Assembly (NCBI RefSeq): GCF_964204645.1
Contig: NC_134036.1
Coordinates: forward strand, 558,001-622,000
Length of the DNA: 64,000 bases
Reading direction: 5' to 3'
Origin: Tubulanus polymorphus
Taxonomy: Eukaryota > Nemertea > Palaeonemertea > Tubulaniformes > Tubulanidae
The position numbers and the translations under genes were made by a program. The notes under the pieces were generated by a model. It had not been told where the DNA came from. It made no database searches and worked only from the letters and a program-made list of their open reading frames with translations. Positions 24,901 through 64,000 of the stretch are shown here, in pieces (position 1 is the stretch's first letter; every line of letters begins with the position of its first letter).

Positions 24901-26745
24901 AGAGTTCAACTGTAAATATCAAAACATATAAACCTAAACTGAAATCTTTAAATTAGACTCAACAATAAGAACTTTTCTCACTATTTCCTTCTGCCAGGTT
25001 CCTTGCCCCTCTCTCTATTTTTTACTCTCTCTCCCTCTCCCTTAAACCTCTTTCTTTTCTCCCTCTCTTCCTCTCCCTTTTCAACCTCTCTCTCTCCATT
25101 TTCTCTCCCTCTAGGTTTTGACCCTATCTTCCTTTCATCTCTACTTCTTCTATCTACGCTCTCACCCCCTTCTGTCTCTCCCTCTATCTTCACCCTACCT
25201 CTCTCCCCTTTCTCCTCCTCTCTCTCCCCTTCCCTCTCACCCTCTGTCACCCCCTTCTGTCTCTCCCTCTATCTTCACCCTACCTCGCCCTCTCATCTCC
25301 CCCTCTCATTTCCTCTTATCTCTTACTTTTCTTTCTCTTCCTCAATAGTTTTCTTCGCGTTCTGCGTAATTCTGATTTTCAACTGACTCAATTCGGCCTA
25401 AAATTGATAAAACAAATCAACGCAATTCAAACACAACAAATAAAACAGTTAAAAAACAGTTGAATTCAAACCGACAGTTCTCACTCACCAGAACGTTCCT
25501 CTTTAAATCAAACGTCCATTGATCCAAAACGCTTTCCATGCGAGTTAAATCCTCGTCCAACAACAAACGAGGATTATCAACCTCTTCACCGTCCTCTTCT
25601 CCTTCCTCCTCTTCCTCCGTCTGCTCTTGATTGTCGACCTCAGCGACGATCTTTTCCTCCTCTATTTCGAGGATATCCGCCGGCAACGAGGCTCGAATTC
25701 TCGACACGTCCGCGGCCGTCACTGAAAATATCAAACAGGAATTTTTTTGCCGGCGTTTTGATGATAATCTAAAATTGAGGAAATAGGTTTGGACTAAATC
25801 CTCTAAATCCACTCTTGAGTGAAGATGAATTAAACCCAGTTGCACATTCATGGCTTAGACTTAAGACCAGTCTAAGACCAACTAAGTTCTATAGACAATC
25901 TAACAACTTAAGATCAGTCTTAAGGTTTAAGATCACTTTTGGACTAAAGTCACAACTGTGCAACTTAGCCCTGGGGCCAGTTGCACAGACCAAAAATGGT
26001 TCTAAACCTTAAGACTGGTTTAAAGTTGTTAAATAGGCTATAGAGCTAGGTCTTAGACTGGTCTTAATTCAAAGCCACGACTCTGCAACTTGGCCCTGGT
26101 TTTTTTTTAGACCCGAGACAATAAAAGATTCAAGCTTTTTTCACTTGAATTTTTGTCGTCTAATTTCTACTTACTTCGCGTTTCTTGATAGGAAACTTTC
26201 TTAATCGTTTTTTCCTTGCGTTTTTTCTGAATGTCGTTGTTGCTATCGTCCGATCCTACCGTAGATTCTAAACAAAACACGACCGCGAATACTCAAATAA
26301 AATCAAACCACGCACGGAGGAACCAGAAAATCTTCCGAACCCAAAACTTACCCGCGGTAGACGATTGTGGCTCTCGTTCGATGATCATATGACGCTCGCT
26401 AGATGGCGCCGGCGTCGACGTAGAAGCGATCGGTTGCTCATTGTTGTCGTTGTTGCCGGGGGCGCTGAACGTTCCTCGCGAATCGGTCAATTTCATCGCG
26501 TATTGTTTCGGGTCGTAGGATGGAACGACCACCGCGTACTTAATAACCTCTTCGTATTCATCCTAGGAAAAACAGAAATATTCAATCATCCTAGGAAAAG
26601 AAGTTGATTATTTCATTAAAGATCTCAGCTGCCAGGGACGGACGGACGAACTTACGAGAAACTGACTGGAGACGGAGCTTCCTGGTGAATCCGGAGGTAA
26701 CATCGGAATACTGCTCGATTCATTATTATTAGATTCATCAGACAT
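21905..26745 (-). CDS. POC5: POC5 centriolar protein
   Basis: Centrin-binding protein needed for centriole elongation, acting in the distal centriole. Eleven coding exons on the minus strand: 26656-26745, 26352-26562, 26175-26267, 25489-25721, 25327-25397, 24572-24770, 23753-23932, 23051-23207, 22632-22831, 22139-22321, 21905-22060. All phases agree and give 590 residues (human 575). Recognised by TYEQSIKRKDTVISNL, MARKHHRTALQRKVWESWH, WRDRVEKACQ, KKAFMRGVCALNMEAMTMF, the C-terminal SSVIVERHQPIVK and IGQATAAKYP. The region around the HHRTALQRKVWESWH helix is the Sfi1-like centrin-binding repeat area. Residues from exon 4 include an acidic E-rich run. Exon 7 could instead end 40 bases later at a second donor near 23705 (weaker GTAACT); the chosen GTACGT keeps a continuous coiled coil. 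The exon-9 donor GTTTGT is non-consensus. Confidence 0.92.
23541..23650. repeat. Palindromic MITE-like element, family B, in POC5 intron
   Basis: Starts CCCAGTTTCACAAAAA and ends TTTTTGTGAAACTGGG, a perfect 16-bp terminal inverted repeat, with an inner AATCGATTTAA repeat. Two more copies lie at 42795-43020. Confidence 0.85.
24172..24475. repeat. Two MITE-like family C elements in a locally duplicated segment
   Basis: Two copies (about 24172-24285 and 24354-24475) of a segment with AACCATAGTAACAAT and ATCCACTGGTTAACT. The flanking TCAGTTAGATAGATAGCTCC is repeated too and occurs a third time at about 24533, so the whole roughly 185-bp unit is tandemly duplicated. Confidence 0.65.
24998..25350. 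repeat. Pyrimidine-rich tract in POC5 intron
   Basis: About 350 bases almost wholly C and T on the + strand (purine-rich on the transcribed POC5 RNA), with CTCTCTCCCT-type repeats, running up to the donor of the 25327-25397 exon. Capable of H-DNA. Long open frames here are compositional only. Confidence 0.85.
25834..26099. repeat. Two adjoining palindromic MITE-like elements, family A
   Basis: Copies at 25834-25974 and 25973-26099, sharing their junction GGGGCCAG. Each is a foldback with CCAGTTGCACA and TGCAACTTGGCCCTGG ends and GACCAGTCTAAGACC inner repeats. Confidence 0.8.
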
Positions 26746-27143
26746 GGCGATAATTCACTGAAATATAAACACATTTCATTTTAATTCATTAATTCGTTGA
26801 TTAAAATAGGTCACCGTTTTTGTTGAGGTTATCCGTGTGGTGGTGGTTGGGCCGGGGTATGGAATTGTTTTGTGGGCCTCGTCAATTCAAACTGTGTATT
26901 TCTCGTGATCTAATCACAGCTAACCCGAAATTCGAACGGCTTTAAGAACATATACTCACGAATTACTATTCGGGATGCGGTTGATTGTCAGTAGAATTGA
27001 TCACAAGTGTCGAAAAACGCGATTTATTCGTGTTAAAAAATTTGAATTCGACGCCGATTTGAATGTTAGACACCGTACGGTGCTGCCCCCTCGTCAATTC
27101 AATTGATTTCAATGTAATTTAATTCCGCGCTCAATCCAACGCG
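26746..27143. promoter_or_regulatory. POC5 upstream region, possibly a bidirectional promoter
   Basis: A splice acceptor just before the POC5 start (exon edge at 26757) implies an upstream non-coding exon. A short + strand ATG exon follows at 27144, so the region may fire both ways. Contains GGGGGCAGCACCGTACGGTG on the minus strand (27071-27090), also found upstream of MNS1. Confidence 0.4.
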
Positions 27144-27158
27144 ATGAAAAGGAATCTG
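27144..27158 (+). CDS. Possible five-codon first exon (MKRNL) of a + strand transcript
   Basis: ATGAAAAGGAATCTG followed by a strong donor GTAAGT, phase 0. It could be the most distal first exon of the pyruvate kinase gene, whose other first exons also end in phase 0, or merely non-coding leader. Only position, frame and donor support it. Confidence 0.25.
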
Positions 27159-27418
27159 GTAAGTTTTATCGCTATTTTACATATTTGTAATGATTTGAAG
27201 ATAGTTGGGAATGATTATATATCAGCCTATGAATGATTTTTTGTGAAATTTGAATGGAAAATCTGCTGTCATTTTAATTTCTTAAAACTTGAGAAGGAAT
27301 TTGAGCCGGCTTGCCGCCGATTGAGGCTTGTGCGTAGTTTGTCGCGTTTGTTTGTGGCCAACCACTGTCACGGTAACCTGACTGGTTTAGTTTCACGATC
27401 AGATATTTTCACGGTCAA

Positions 27419-28560
27419 ACTAATTGAGCTGGCTTGTGCCCTGTGCCCAGTGACTGAGACAAACTAATTGAGGTGGCTTGTGCCATGTGTCCAGTCAATG
27501 AGACAAACTAATTGAGGTGGCTTGTGCCATGTGTCCAGTGACTGAGACAAACTAATTGAGGAGGCTTGTGCCCTGTGCCCAGTCACTGAGACAAACAAAT
27601 TGAGATGGCTTGGTGCCCTGTGCCCAGTCACTGAGACAAACAAATTGAGATGGCTTGGTGCCCTGTGCCCAGTCACTGAGACAAACTAATTGATGTGGCT
27701 TGTGCCCTGTGCCCAGTCACTGAGACAAACTAATTGAGCTGGCTTGTGCCCTGTGTCCAGTCAATGAGACAAACTAATTGAGGTGGCTTGTGCCCTGCGC
27801 CCAGTCACTGAGACAAACTAATTGATGTGGCTTGTGCCCTGTGCCCAGTCACTGAGACAAACTAATTGAGCTGGCTTGTGCCCTGTGTCCAGTCAATGAG
27901 ACAAACTAATTGATGTGGCTTGTTCCATGTGTCCAGTCACTGAGACAAACTAATTGATGTGGCTTGTGCCCTGTGCCCAGTCACTGAGACAAACTAATTG
28001 AGCTGGCTTGTGCCCTGTGTCCAGTCAATGAGACAAACTAATTGATGTGGCTTGTGCCATGTGTCCAGTCACTGAGACAAACTAATTGATGTGGCTTGTG
28101 CCCTGTGCCCAGTCAATGAGACAAACTAATTGATGTGGCTTGTGCCCTGTGTCCAGTCAATGAGACAAACTAATTGATGTGGCTTGTGCCCTGTGCCCAG
28201 TCACTGAGACAAACTAATTGAGCTGGCTTGTGCCCTGTGTCCAGTCAATGAGACAAACTAATTGATGTGGCTTGTGCCCTGTGCCCTGTCACTGAGACAA
28301 ACTAATTGAGCTGGCTTGTGCCCTGTGTCCAGTCAATGAGACAAACTAATTGATGTGGCTTGTGCCCTGTGCCCAGTCACTGAGACAAACTAATTGAGCT
28401 GGCTTGTGCCCTGTGTCCAGTCACTGAGACAAACTAATTGATGTGGCTTGTGCCCTGTGTCCAGTCAATGAGACAAACTAATTGATGTGGCTTGTGCCCT
28501 GTGCCCAGTCACTGAGACAAACTAATTGGGCTGGATTCCCTGACCAGCCACTGAGACAAA
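27419..28560. repeat. 44-bp minisatellite, about 25 copies, with higher-order dimers
   Basis: Unit built on GACAAACTAATTGA, TGGCTTGTGCCCTG and CCAGTCACTGA. Variants alternate between GATGTGG and GAGCTGG types, and GCCCAGTCAC and GTCCAGTCAAT types, forming 88-bp dimers over much of the array. The last copies (from 28530) are decayed. Confidence 0.93.
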
Positions 28561-28922
28561 CAGTTGACTACACTAGACTCTGTCCAGCAATTCAGAAAAA
28601 CTAATTCCAGCCACAGCTTATAATTTGCTGGGCTTCTACGAGCCCAAACTAAGAAACAGTGTATGCCCTGCCCCTGCAAACAGTAAACCGACATGTATTC
28701 CAGCTCATCGTAGATCGTCAGATTTCCTGTGAATTTCTCTATTGATTTCTAATGATTTTCGTTGTTGTTCGATACGCAATAATGCACCGAACTAAATGCC
28801 ATCGCCACGGTTACAACAGGGCGTGTATGCGTCGATTAATTAGATTATTCGCTGCCGTAGGAGGGATCACCTGAAATTCATCTTTTACTGGAAAGCAATA
28901 AAAACATTAATTCTATTTCATG

Positions 28923-29056
28923 AGATATTGAAATAGTTCCAGATATTGAAATAGTTCCAGATATTGAAATAGTTCCAGATATTGAAATAGTTCCAGGTAT
29001 TGAAATAGTTCCAGATATTGAAATAGTTCCAGATATTGAAATAGTTCCAGATATTT
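28923..29056. repeat. 18-bp tandem repeat, about seven copies
   Basis: Copies of ATATTGAAATAGTTCCAG, almost identical apart from one GGTATTG variant. Confidence 0.9.
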
Positions 29057-31208
29057 AGCTGTAATACAAAAAATACATCCTTTTTATGTTTTTTGGTAAT
29101 ATATAAAGTGGTGAAAGTAATGCGGGTATTTGTGGTTTTTTTATCGGGTCCAAAACATTTTCAAATCCAAGCATTTTTTTAATAAAGATAAATTTCCTGT
29201 AGGTCGAGTTACATCACGGAATCACAGGTCCTTTGAATCAAACTTTCAGTTCCTACCTCGCTCAACTATTGAGCCTCTTAAATTAAGAAAAATTATTTGT
29301 ATGATCTAATTACATTTTTACTTCAAACATCTTCAATAAAATCTTTAAAATCACAAATCTATGAAACTAGTTCTTCATTTGAAAACATTCAAAAACATTT
29401 CAAATCTGAACTGCTTATAAATTTATTAGAAATCTATTTGATTTTTATTTCTATCATTAGAAGTAAGGCTTTTAAAGCGCCAAGTTTTACGTCATTAGAT
29501 CAATTTCTTACGAAGAAAAATGTATGAATTTCTTGTCGATTGTTTTTCCTAATTAAACTTTAAGGTTAGGGTTAACGACGAGTGAGTGAGAGATGGAGAT
29601 GTATAGTGCGTTGTGTAAAGGTTATTGATATCTGTTTCATTAAACTGGGTGGGACTGAGTGTAGTAGATATAACACGTGTACACACCCTCCTCTCATATC
29701 CTGTCAGCTTCTCTTCATCTCGGGTTTGAAATCAGCGTTTTGAAAATTAATCGAAAATATCACTGAATTCTCTGTGTTTTACTCGTTTTTATTTCCCGGC
29801 AGCAAAAACTACGCGTTTTCGAAAGGATCTGTGCCGACTCGCAGTCCGACTGAAGCTCGTACGTGTTTTACTCTCATCTCCTGCTAGTTGGAGGAGGGAA
29901 TAAGTCGGAGCGAACTCCGAGGATATTTATCGCTTGGAGGAGTTTAAAGGTATCGTGTTGTGTTGTTCTGAGTTTTTGTGTTTTTCGTTGGAAAATATTT
30001 TCAGTGATTTTTATTTTCGCAGTTTGAAGTCATCTCAATTCGAATCAGCCTCAAATTCATATTAAGTTTTCACCATCAATTCAATATTATTTCAAAGTGT
30101 TTTTTTTTAATTGATTTGTTTAAAAAATAATTTTTCCCTCGAAAAAATTGAAGGTAGTCTCGGTTATAAGTCATTATTTGTATAAGTCGTTACATTGCTG
30201 AAGTCGTTTTTGAGTCGCAAATTCAATGTACTGTAAATGTTAGTCATCATTCAGATGTGACGATCGTCTCTGCTTTGACGACTTAAGCCTCGGGGTCCGG
30301 TTCCATAGTGAGGGCTTAGACTTAAGACCAGTCTAAGACCAACTTAGTTCTATAGCCAATCTAACAACTTAAGACCAGTCTTAAGATTTAAGACCACTTT
30401 TGGTCTTAAGTCTTGACTATGGAACCGACCCCTGGGTCTCCAGTTGCACAGTCGTGACTTAAGTCCAAAAGTGGTCTTAAATCTTAAGACTGGTCCTAAG
30501 TTGTTAGATTTGCAATAGAACTAAGTTGGTCTTAGACTGGTCTTAAGTCTAAGCCATGACTATGCAACCTGCCCCTGGTTTTTTCGCAATATTTTTCTTC
30601 AGTTTTTTTTCTCGATATTTACAATAATTCATCATCTAATATCTGTTGAATTATCTCAACTATCGGTGATGATTATTTTCACTTGAAAATGCAATCGATA
30701 TTGTTTGCTAATATCAGGCAAAAATTAACGATGATTTTGATACGTGATGAAATCAAAGTAAATTAGTAACGCGTGGAACCAGTCGCAACCGGAACCGATA
30801 ATGATAATGAGCAATTTGAATCGGTTGATGAGATAGCGATTTTGCCGAGGGCTCCAGGGTGGGGTCTTTAACTGTATCCCGTTTAAAGCGCCTATAGTGA
30901 CTGGTTTCCTATATTCCATCATTGAATATGGAAACCATGGAAACAGTAGATATTTAGGAGTATTTTTTTGCGTAGACGTGGCATTCTTTAAACCGTTGTT
31001 ATCGAACATTCAGTGATTTAAACTCTCTCAGTCCGCCCGCCGTCTGCTCGCCCACCCGCCCGCCCGTCTGCTGTGTTACAGTAAGTATATGAAACGTGTA
31101 GTTCGTAGTTTGATGACGTTTTTTTTAAGAAGTTTAAAAGTTGATGTGATGATATTTCTGTGTTTTATGCGTAAAGTTTTCAGTTGAGTTTAAAACGTCT
31201 CGTTTGAA
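29057..31208. other. Leader region before the first clear pyruvate kinase exon
   Basis: No coding exon supported. Contains two foldback elements (30293-30581). A TTTAAAG/GTATCG donor near 29949 and a strong GTAAGTAT donor at 31080 could end non-coding leader exons. A C/G-rich stretch at 31030-31075 just before the 31080 donor suggests a transcription start nearby. Confidence 0.35.
30293..30581. repeat. Two palindromic MITE-like elements, family A
   Basis: Copies at 30293-30434 and 30436-30581. The first ends in GGTTCCATAG and CTATGGAACC; the second in CCAGTTGCACAG and CTATGCAACCTG. Each can fold nearly completely on itself. Confidence 0.85.
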
Positions 31209-59523
<28,315 letters not shown>

Positions 59524-61310
59524 ATATATCAAATTAAATTAATTAATTAAAAATTAAAAACATTTCAGAATCGATGATGATTAGATAATTAATTATTTAA
59601 ATTAATTTAGTTAAATCAAGATCAATGTCTTTATTGTTATAAACCTTTAGCACATACATATAAATATATATATATATATATAAACATATACACGAGTGCT
59701 CAGAACAGCGAGTCAACTTTTCAGTTTAACTATTCTAGTGAGTAAAAGTCAAAGTTTTGTAAAAATAAAAAAAATAGTTCGGTCCTTTAGAACGACGCTT
59801 TTACCCAGCAGCGCACGCGCGCGCGTGTGTGTGTGCCCGCGACCTTGTGGCGATCGTAAAGCATTTATTCATAATAAGTGAAGGTCACGTGGAGCTGTAT
59901 CTAACGAATAACAATCAAATGTATATTAGTGATAATTATTGATTTATTAATCCCTCGTTTCGTTTGTTAGTAACAGTTAGAAAGCGTCGTGCCCACCAAA
60001 TTGTATTTTGTATAGCTCATCATTATATTCCATCGTTTAGCAACTTATAGATGGCGCTACCGTATCTAAGGATGGACTGGCTCAGTTCGATGGTGTAGTT
60101 TACTCGTGTGACTATAGGGCGGCGATATTAAGGGTCACAATTATCGTTAAAACCCCGTAACGATCTCAGAACTTTTTGCTTTATTTAATTTTCGATTTAA
60201 AAAATTGGGCGCCAATTTTCATCGATGATCAGCTTCAAGATATGCATGAAAATAGATAATAACAAAAGGATGTTTGTCATCCCTCGAAACTGCATTAGAC
60301 TTAACCGCTTATATAGACTATGTATTATGATAATATGTACCGATAGGGGTGATAGTTTGTTGAACTAACTGTGATTACTCCGTGTGAAAATTGAATAGTT
60401 AGCTTAAACTTCTAAAACTCAAAGTGCAATAAACATTTTGAGACCGGTTTTTGATATAGTATTACTTATCGATATAGTTATAAACTTGAAGACAAAGATT
60501 TTGTTGAATTTATTTGTGCTATGATTTGGTAACAGGCAAAAAATGTCCTTGAAATTTGTATTCTTTCTCAAACTTATCCGTAGTAGTCATTTCAATTTAC
60601 TAAGAATAAATTTAGTTACATTGTAACTGGATATAGTGTAGTAACATTGTTTCTTGAATGACGTTGTAACATTGTCAGATACAACGTTTTTTTCTGTTGC
60701 TAATTATTTGAAATGTCTTTCCTGTGTAGAGGCTGACTGACTGTGCGTTTGTAAATATTGTAGAAAATGTCGATTTAGTTTTTGAGTTATAATTCAGGGG
60801 CCAGTTGCTCAAAAATATGGCTAAAAATAACCAGTTGATAGATACCATAGCTACAATGAACTTTTAATTGTAGCTATGTCAACTATCCACTGGTTAACTC
60901 TAAACAACCTTTGAGTAACTGGCCCCAGGTTCTCGTTATTTTTCACACTTGTTAAAAAACGTTTAGAGCATATCACAGATCAGCACACCAACATAACTAA
61001 CTAATGTAGTTCATATTATTGTTTGAAATCCGAACATAAAAACCATTGAAACTAAAGACTTAATCGATTAACCATAAAAGGATTTAACAAAATGTTTGAA
61101 ACATTTTACATGGCATGTTTACATTGTTTATCATCTCGGCCAATAGGCGGCGCGCGCATCGATGAAATACGCGGTAGTCAAAGTAACGAAAAAATATGAA
61201 TAAATTGTTCGGTGAATTTGAATATAGTCTCTACGGTTGCTATAACCATGGTTACCTGATATTGTTTTTTATCCAGTCAGACTCTGTTGTTAGCTATTTT
61301 GACAATAAAA
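59524..61310 (+). other. Probable PK 3'UTR and flank
   Basis: No coding sequence. AATAAA at 59764-59769, 60428-60433 and 61304-61309 are candidate poly(A) signals. Holds a TA microsatellite (59664-59682), a CG/TG alternating run that could form Z-DNA (59815-59834) and a clear family C element (60797-60930). Confidence 0.45.
60797..60930. repeat. MITE-like element, family C, best copy
   Basis: Ends are GGGGCCAGTTGCTCAAA and TTTGAGTAACTGGCCCC, a near-perfect terminal inverted repeat; inner palindrome around AACTTTTAATTGTAGC. Confidence 0.85.
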
Positions 61311-63350
61311 AAGTTGGAAGAAATTTACAAAAAAAAACGTAACTGGTTATGGTGCATTTCGTTGAGTTTCAGGCTTTTCCGATTTGGATTTGTTTTATTT
61401 CCCTAGACACATCCCTCTCGAGGATATACCCCTTTGGATGAATTTTTTAAAATACGCGCTAATCTTTGAGGAACCCTGGACAAAATACGAGGCCGCCCGC
61501 GCTTGATGCTTATCACGTGAACGCATCGAGGCTCTCGCTACTACGCGCACCTGTTTCGCGCACCTGTCTCGGCAGAGAAAGACTTCGCACGTATCGATAC
61601 AAAATTTCGCGTCATTTAGCAGTTTTAGTTTGAGACAAACAAAAACGATCGAAAAGGCAACTAGCTGGTCGCACCAGCCTGTCCGGTCGAAGACTCGATA
61701 TTGCGATCAGAGATTTTGATATCTACATTGCATAATCTTTTGGCTAATTCTAAATATGACCTCGTTAACTAATGACCTTTTCGAAGTGACTTTTAACTTT
61801 CGTGTGGCCGCCCACTCGGGAGGTCAAGTTATGCCTGGCGATTGCGCTGTAAGTTCTGAATGGCCTCATCACAAAAAACCACAAGGCCCACTGTCTGTCT
61901 ACCCTCCCCATGATTCGCAATAGAAATCATCATCATCATCCTGGTTCTTTATAAAGGAGCGTGGTGTTGAGCTGCTATCGCATGGCTCTCGCAATAGTTC
62001 CTAGAGGGGGATATGCGCTATTGCTGTGTGCATAATTCCAGATAGACGACACTAGAAATGTTCTGGTTCTCCTATCTCATAGTGCATTGAAATATCTAGG
62101 CAATGGCGGGCTTCATTTTCTGGCGGCGGCAAGGCGACTTACTTACGAGTTTCGGTGCGGGCTTAATCGACGGCCGATATTTGAAACAAACAGCGGGCTT
62201 CGATCACCGCAATCTAAATAATTCGGATTCGTTGGAATTTTCAATAAAAATGAGCGATAATCGGTCGAAACGGGGTCTCGAATCCGGCCGATCCGAGCCG
62301 ACCCTCGATCGCCAGATCTGACCGAGTGGGAACGTTTTCGAACATGAGAAACGTTGTTCTAAGTAGTAGAGGCCGTTTCGGTGAGTATTTCGACTGGAAA
62401 TTGTGTTTTCCTACGCTGTATTTTAGTTGCATTTATTTTGCTCTTTGTCTGACATTTATATATTTCAACATGGAGTCGGGAGGTGCGCGATCACGTGACC
62501 GTCGTCGTCTGAATAAATTAGGTCAACCGACTTAGTATTTAACGATCGGCGCGCGCACCTGCAGTGTGGTTGACTGAGAAAATTCCAGTTGACTTCTGAT
62601 GTCGCGTAAAGAGCATTCATTTAAAAAAATGAAAAAGAGGGGAAAAAAACGAAAAAAGTTGAAGCGAAATTTGCGAGAAAAAGCCGAACACATTTTGAAG
62701 AATTCCGTGTTTCAATTTGAAAATTGCAGTTAGAAATGCGATTTAAACATCTAGTTAAATGCGGATTTCACTGATGACGATTATTAAAACCCTTTTTGTT
62801 GAATGGAAAAAAGAAAATTTGGTTGAACCTAGTTAAGAAAAAAGACCTCGCACGAAACTTGAATTTTAATTATGTTCGATGATTTAATTATTCATTTTAA
62901 TTAGTCCATTAGTTAAATTAGTTTTCGTAGATAATTTTGATACCATAAAAATGCTTACAATTCATTTTCTAAGGCCCTCAATTCGCCCGAGAAACCCTAA
63001 TTTAAAGAGCGCTCAGTTTTCGCGCCAGTCCGCAGCTAGAATACCTACGTCATTTCGGTAAACTTCCCGGCTCGATCTGTCATTGGTCGGTTTGAACTCG
63101 CGGACTGGCGAACGGTTTCTAACTCGATGATTGGTCGATTCGAACCGGTGCGCGTTCATGAATATTAATGAGTAGCGCGTCGGCAGGGGTGTCGGGTATT
63201 GAGTGAATAGAGTATACCCCTTATCCCGGGTTGTGTAGAGAGTATACACAGTGTACCGGTTCAGTTCGATTCTAACTCAAGCTACCGCTCTTGTTCGAGG
63301 CTTCATCTAAGTTGGATATTCAAGTTACAGCTACAGTTCAAAACGCCTAA
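61311..63350. other. Upstream region of the ANP32-like gene
   Basis: No proven gene. Contains CACCTG E-box repeats at 61548-61568, a 93-bp ATG frame ending at a GTAAGT donor (61756-61848), an open frame at 62103-62321 of 72 codons without family resemblance, and a CpG-richer block at 63010-63240 that is likely the promoter of the exon at 63351. Either short frame could be a leader exon of an unrecognised gene. Confidence 0.35.
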
Positions 63351-63410
63351 ATGACTTCTGTGATGGAAACGCGAATTAGTTTAGAGTGTAGGGGTAAAAA
63401 GGCTGATCAG
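63351..63410 (+). CDS. ANP32: First coding exon of an ANP32-family gene (cut by window end)
   Basis: ATG opens 20 codons, MTSVMETRISLECRGKKADQ, ending at donor GTAGGC in phase 0. The segment METRISLECR resembles the N-cap of ANP32 leucine-rich acidic nuclear phosphoproteins (phosphatase 2A inhibitors and histone chaperones), where an intron also follows this segment before the first leucine-rich repeat. The rest lies beyond the window, so the call rests on one short exon. Confidence 0.5.
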
Positions 63411-64000
63411 GTAGGCTTCAGATTTACATTTAAACCGTTTAAATTTCACGTGTGCAACATAGCATCGCTTCATCACTGGCTGGGGTAGGGTTAGAATGGG
63501 CCCGATTCGGGACCCAAAAACGAGCTGCCCCAGTGCTCGCAGCACCGGGCAAATGTGCCCAACCGTTCGGACTGGTTATTAGCTCCACGTTTCAATAATT
63601 GGCACGAATTTTCGATCCGAATCGATCAAGATATGAACCATATTTTGATCGGGATTTTTCCTGGCATCGTCCCAAGATGTGTCCGTCCCTGACTCCTCGG
63701 AAGATGGCCATGTTGTTTAGTGACCTGTTGTTCGAAGTTAAAACGTTTTATAGATGTATTTTACGTGGTATCTACGACATTTTCACCTTAGGAAAACATC
63801 AGTGTTTTGAAATAGATTTTGTCAGGTGTCAGAAATTAAGAAGTTATAGGAATTTGTACAGTATTTGTGACTTGTATGTGGTTGGTTTTGTGAAGTCAAA
63901 TATGACGAATTGTTTTTCTTTGTGTCGATTGTTTTAGGTCATTTTCTTCTCAAAGATATGCATTTAGTTGCTTCAACTTTCCCTAGACATTTAGCAATAA
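63411..64000. other. First intron of the ANP32-like gene
   Basis: No second exon seen. Contains a GC-richer stretch at 63480-63570 with GGGCCCGATTCGGGACCC-like inverted sequence, possibly a dispersed repeat. Confidence 0.4.

Noticed and set aside
25003-25386. Open frames rich in L/S/P (+) or E/R/G (-)
   Set aside because: Pure pyrimidine tract within a POC5 intron; open by composition.
27363-27376. X-box-like GTCACGGTAAC near POC5
   Set aside because: Only the GGTAAC half fits; the left half breaks the consensus.
27464-27676. Minus-strand repeat frame
   Set aside because: Part of the 44-bp minisatellite, with no family resemblance and broken further along.
29200-29527. AT-rich frame that hinted at a reverse transcriptase tail
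   Set aside because: No recognisable catalytic or conserved motif could be seen; stops in the flanking sequence.
62103-62321. 72-codon frame starting MAGFIFWRRQG
   Set aside because: No family resemblance and no splice context that would fix it as an exon; left undecided within the upstream region.

Overview
The window is eukaryotic nuclear DNA from a bilaterian animal, most likely a marine invertebrate. Genes are split by GT-AG introns, introns and intergenic DNA are AT-rich and full of minisatellites and short palindromic elements, and the proteins match animal-only families (RFX, MNS1, POC5). I cannot name the species. A spiralian (mollusc, brachiopod, annelid or similar) fits, but this is inference. 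All gene models below come from reading exons, splice sites and frames by eye.

Layout: (1) 1-4449, non-coding, upstream of or inside the first intron of an RFX gene. (2) 4450-10165 (+), an RFX transcription factor of the RFX5/RFX7 type, five exons seen, N-terminal exon not found; its 3'UTR may run to a poly(A) signal at 13500 and carries a cluster of Pumilio-type TGTAAAT motifs. (3) 15143-18899 (-), complete MNS1 (nine exons, 497 aa). (4) 21905-26745 (-), complete POC5 (eleven exons, 590 aa), a centrin-binding centriole protein. (5) About 27.1-59.5 kb (+), a very large pyruvate kinase (PK) gene. (6) 63351-63410 (+), what looks like the first coding exon of an ANP32-family gene, cut by the window end.

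The outstanding feature is the PK locus. It has four tandem, mutually exclusive versions of the exon equivalent to vertebrate PKM exon 9/10 (51652, 53606, 54090, 54575). The reading frame only survives if exactly one is used. It also has several candidate alternative first exons spread over 20 kb, all ending in phase 0 and able to join an exon at 43435 that carries a liver-PK-like LRRAS phosphorylation motif. A separate first exon at 47436 replaces that whole N-terminus. An optional 66-bp cassette exon lies before the last exon. Together these could give tens of isoforms differing in N-terminus, allosteric loop and C-domain. In vertebrates the two tricks are divided between PKLR (alternative promoters) and PKM (mutually exclusive exons); here both seem to be in one gene.

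The order RFX7-type / MNS1 matches the human 15q21.3 neighbourhood (RFX7-TEX9-MNS1), and PKM and ANP32A are both on human 15q23, so the window looks like a piece of an old linkage group. MNS1 and POC5 both act in cilia/centrioles. Repeats of note: minisatellites of 57, 44, 43, 36, 33, 31 and 30 bp, one of which arises from a PK exon-intron junction, and at least five families of 90-150 bp palindromic MITE-like elements. No autonomous transposon, rRNA or CRISPR was found.
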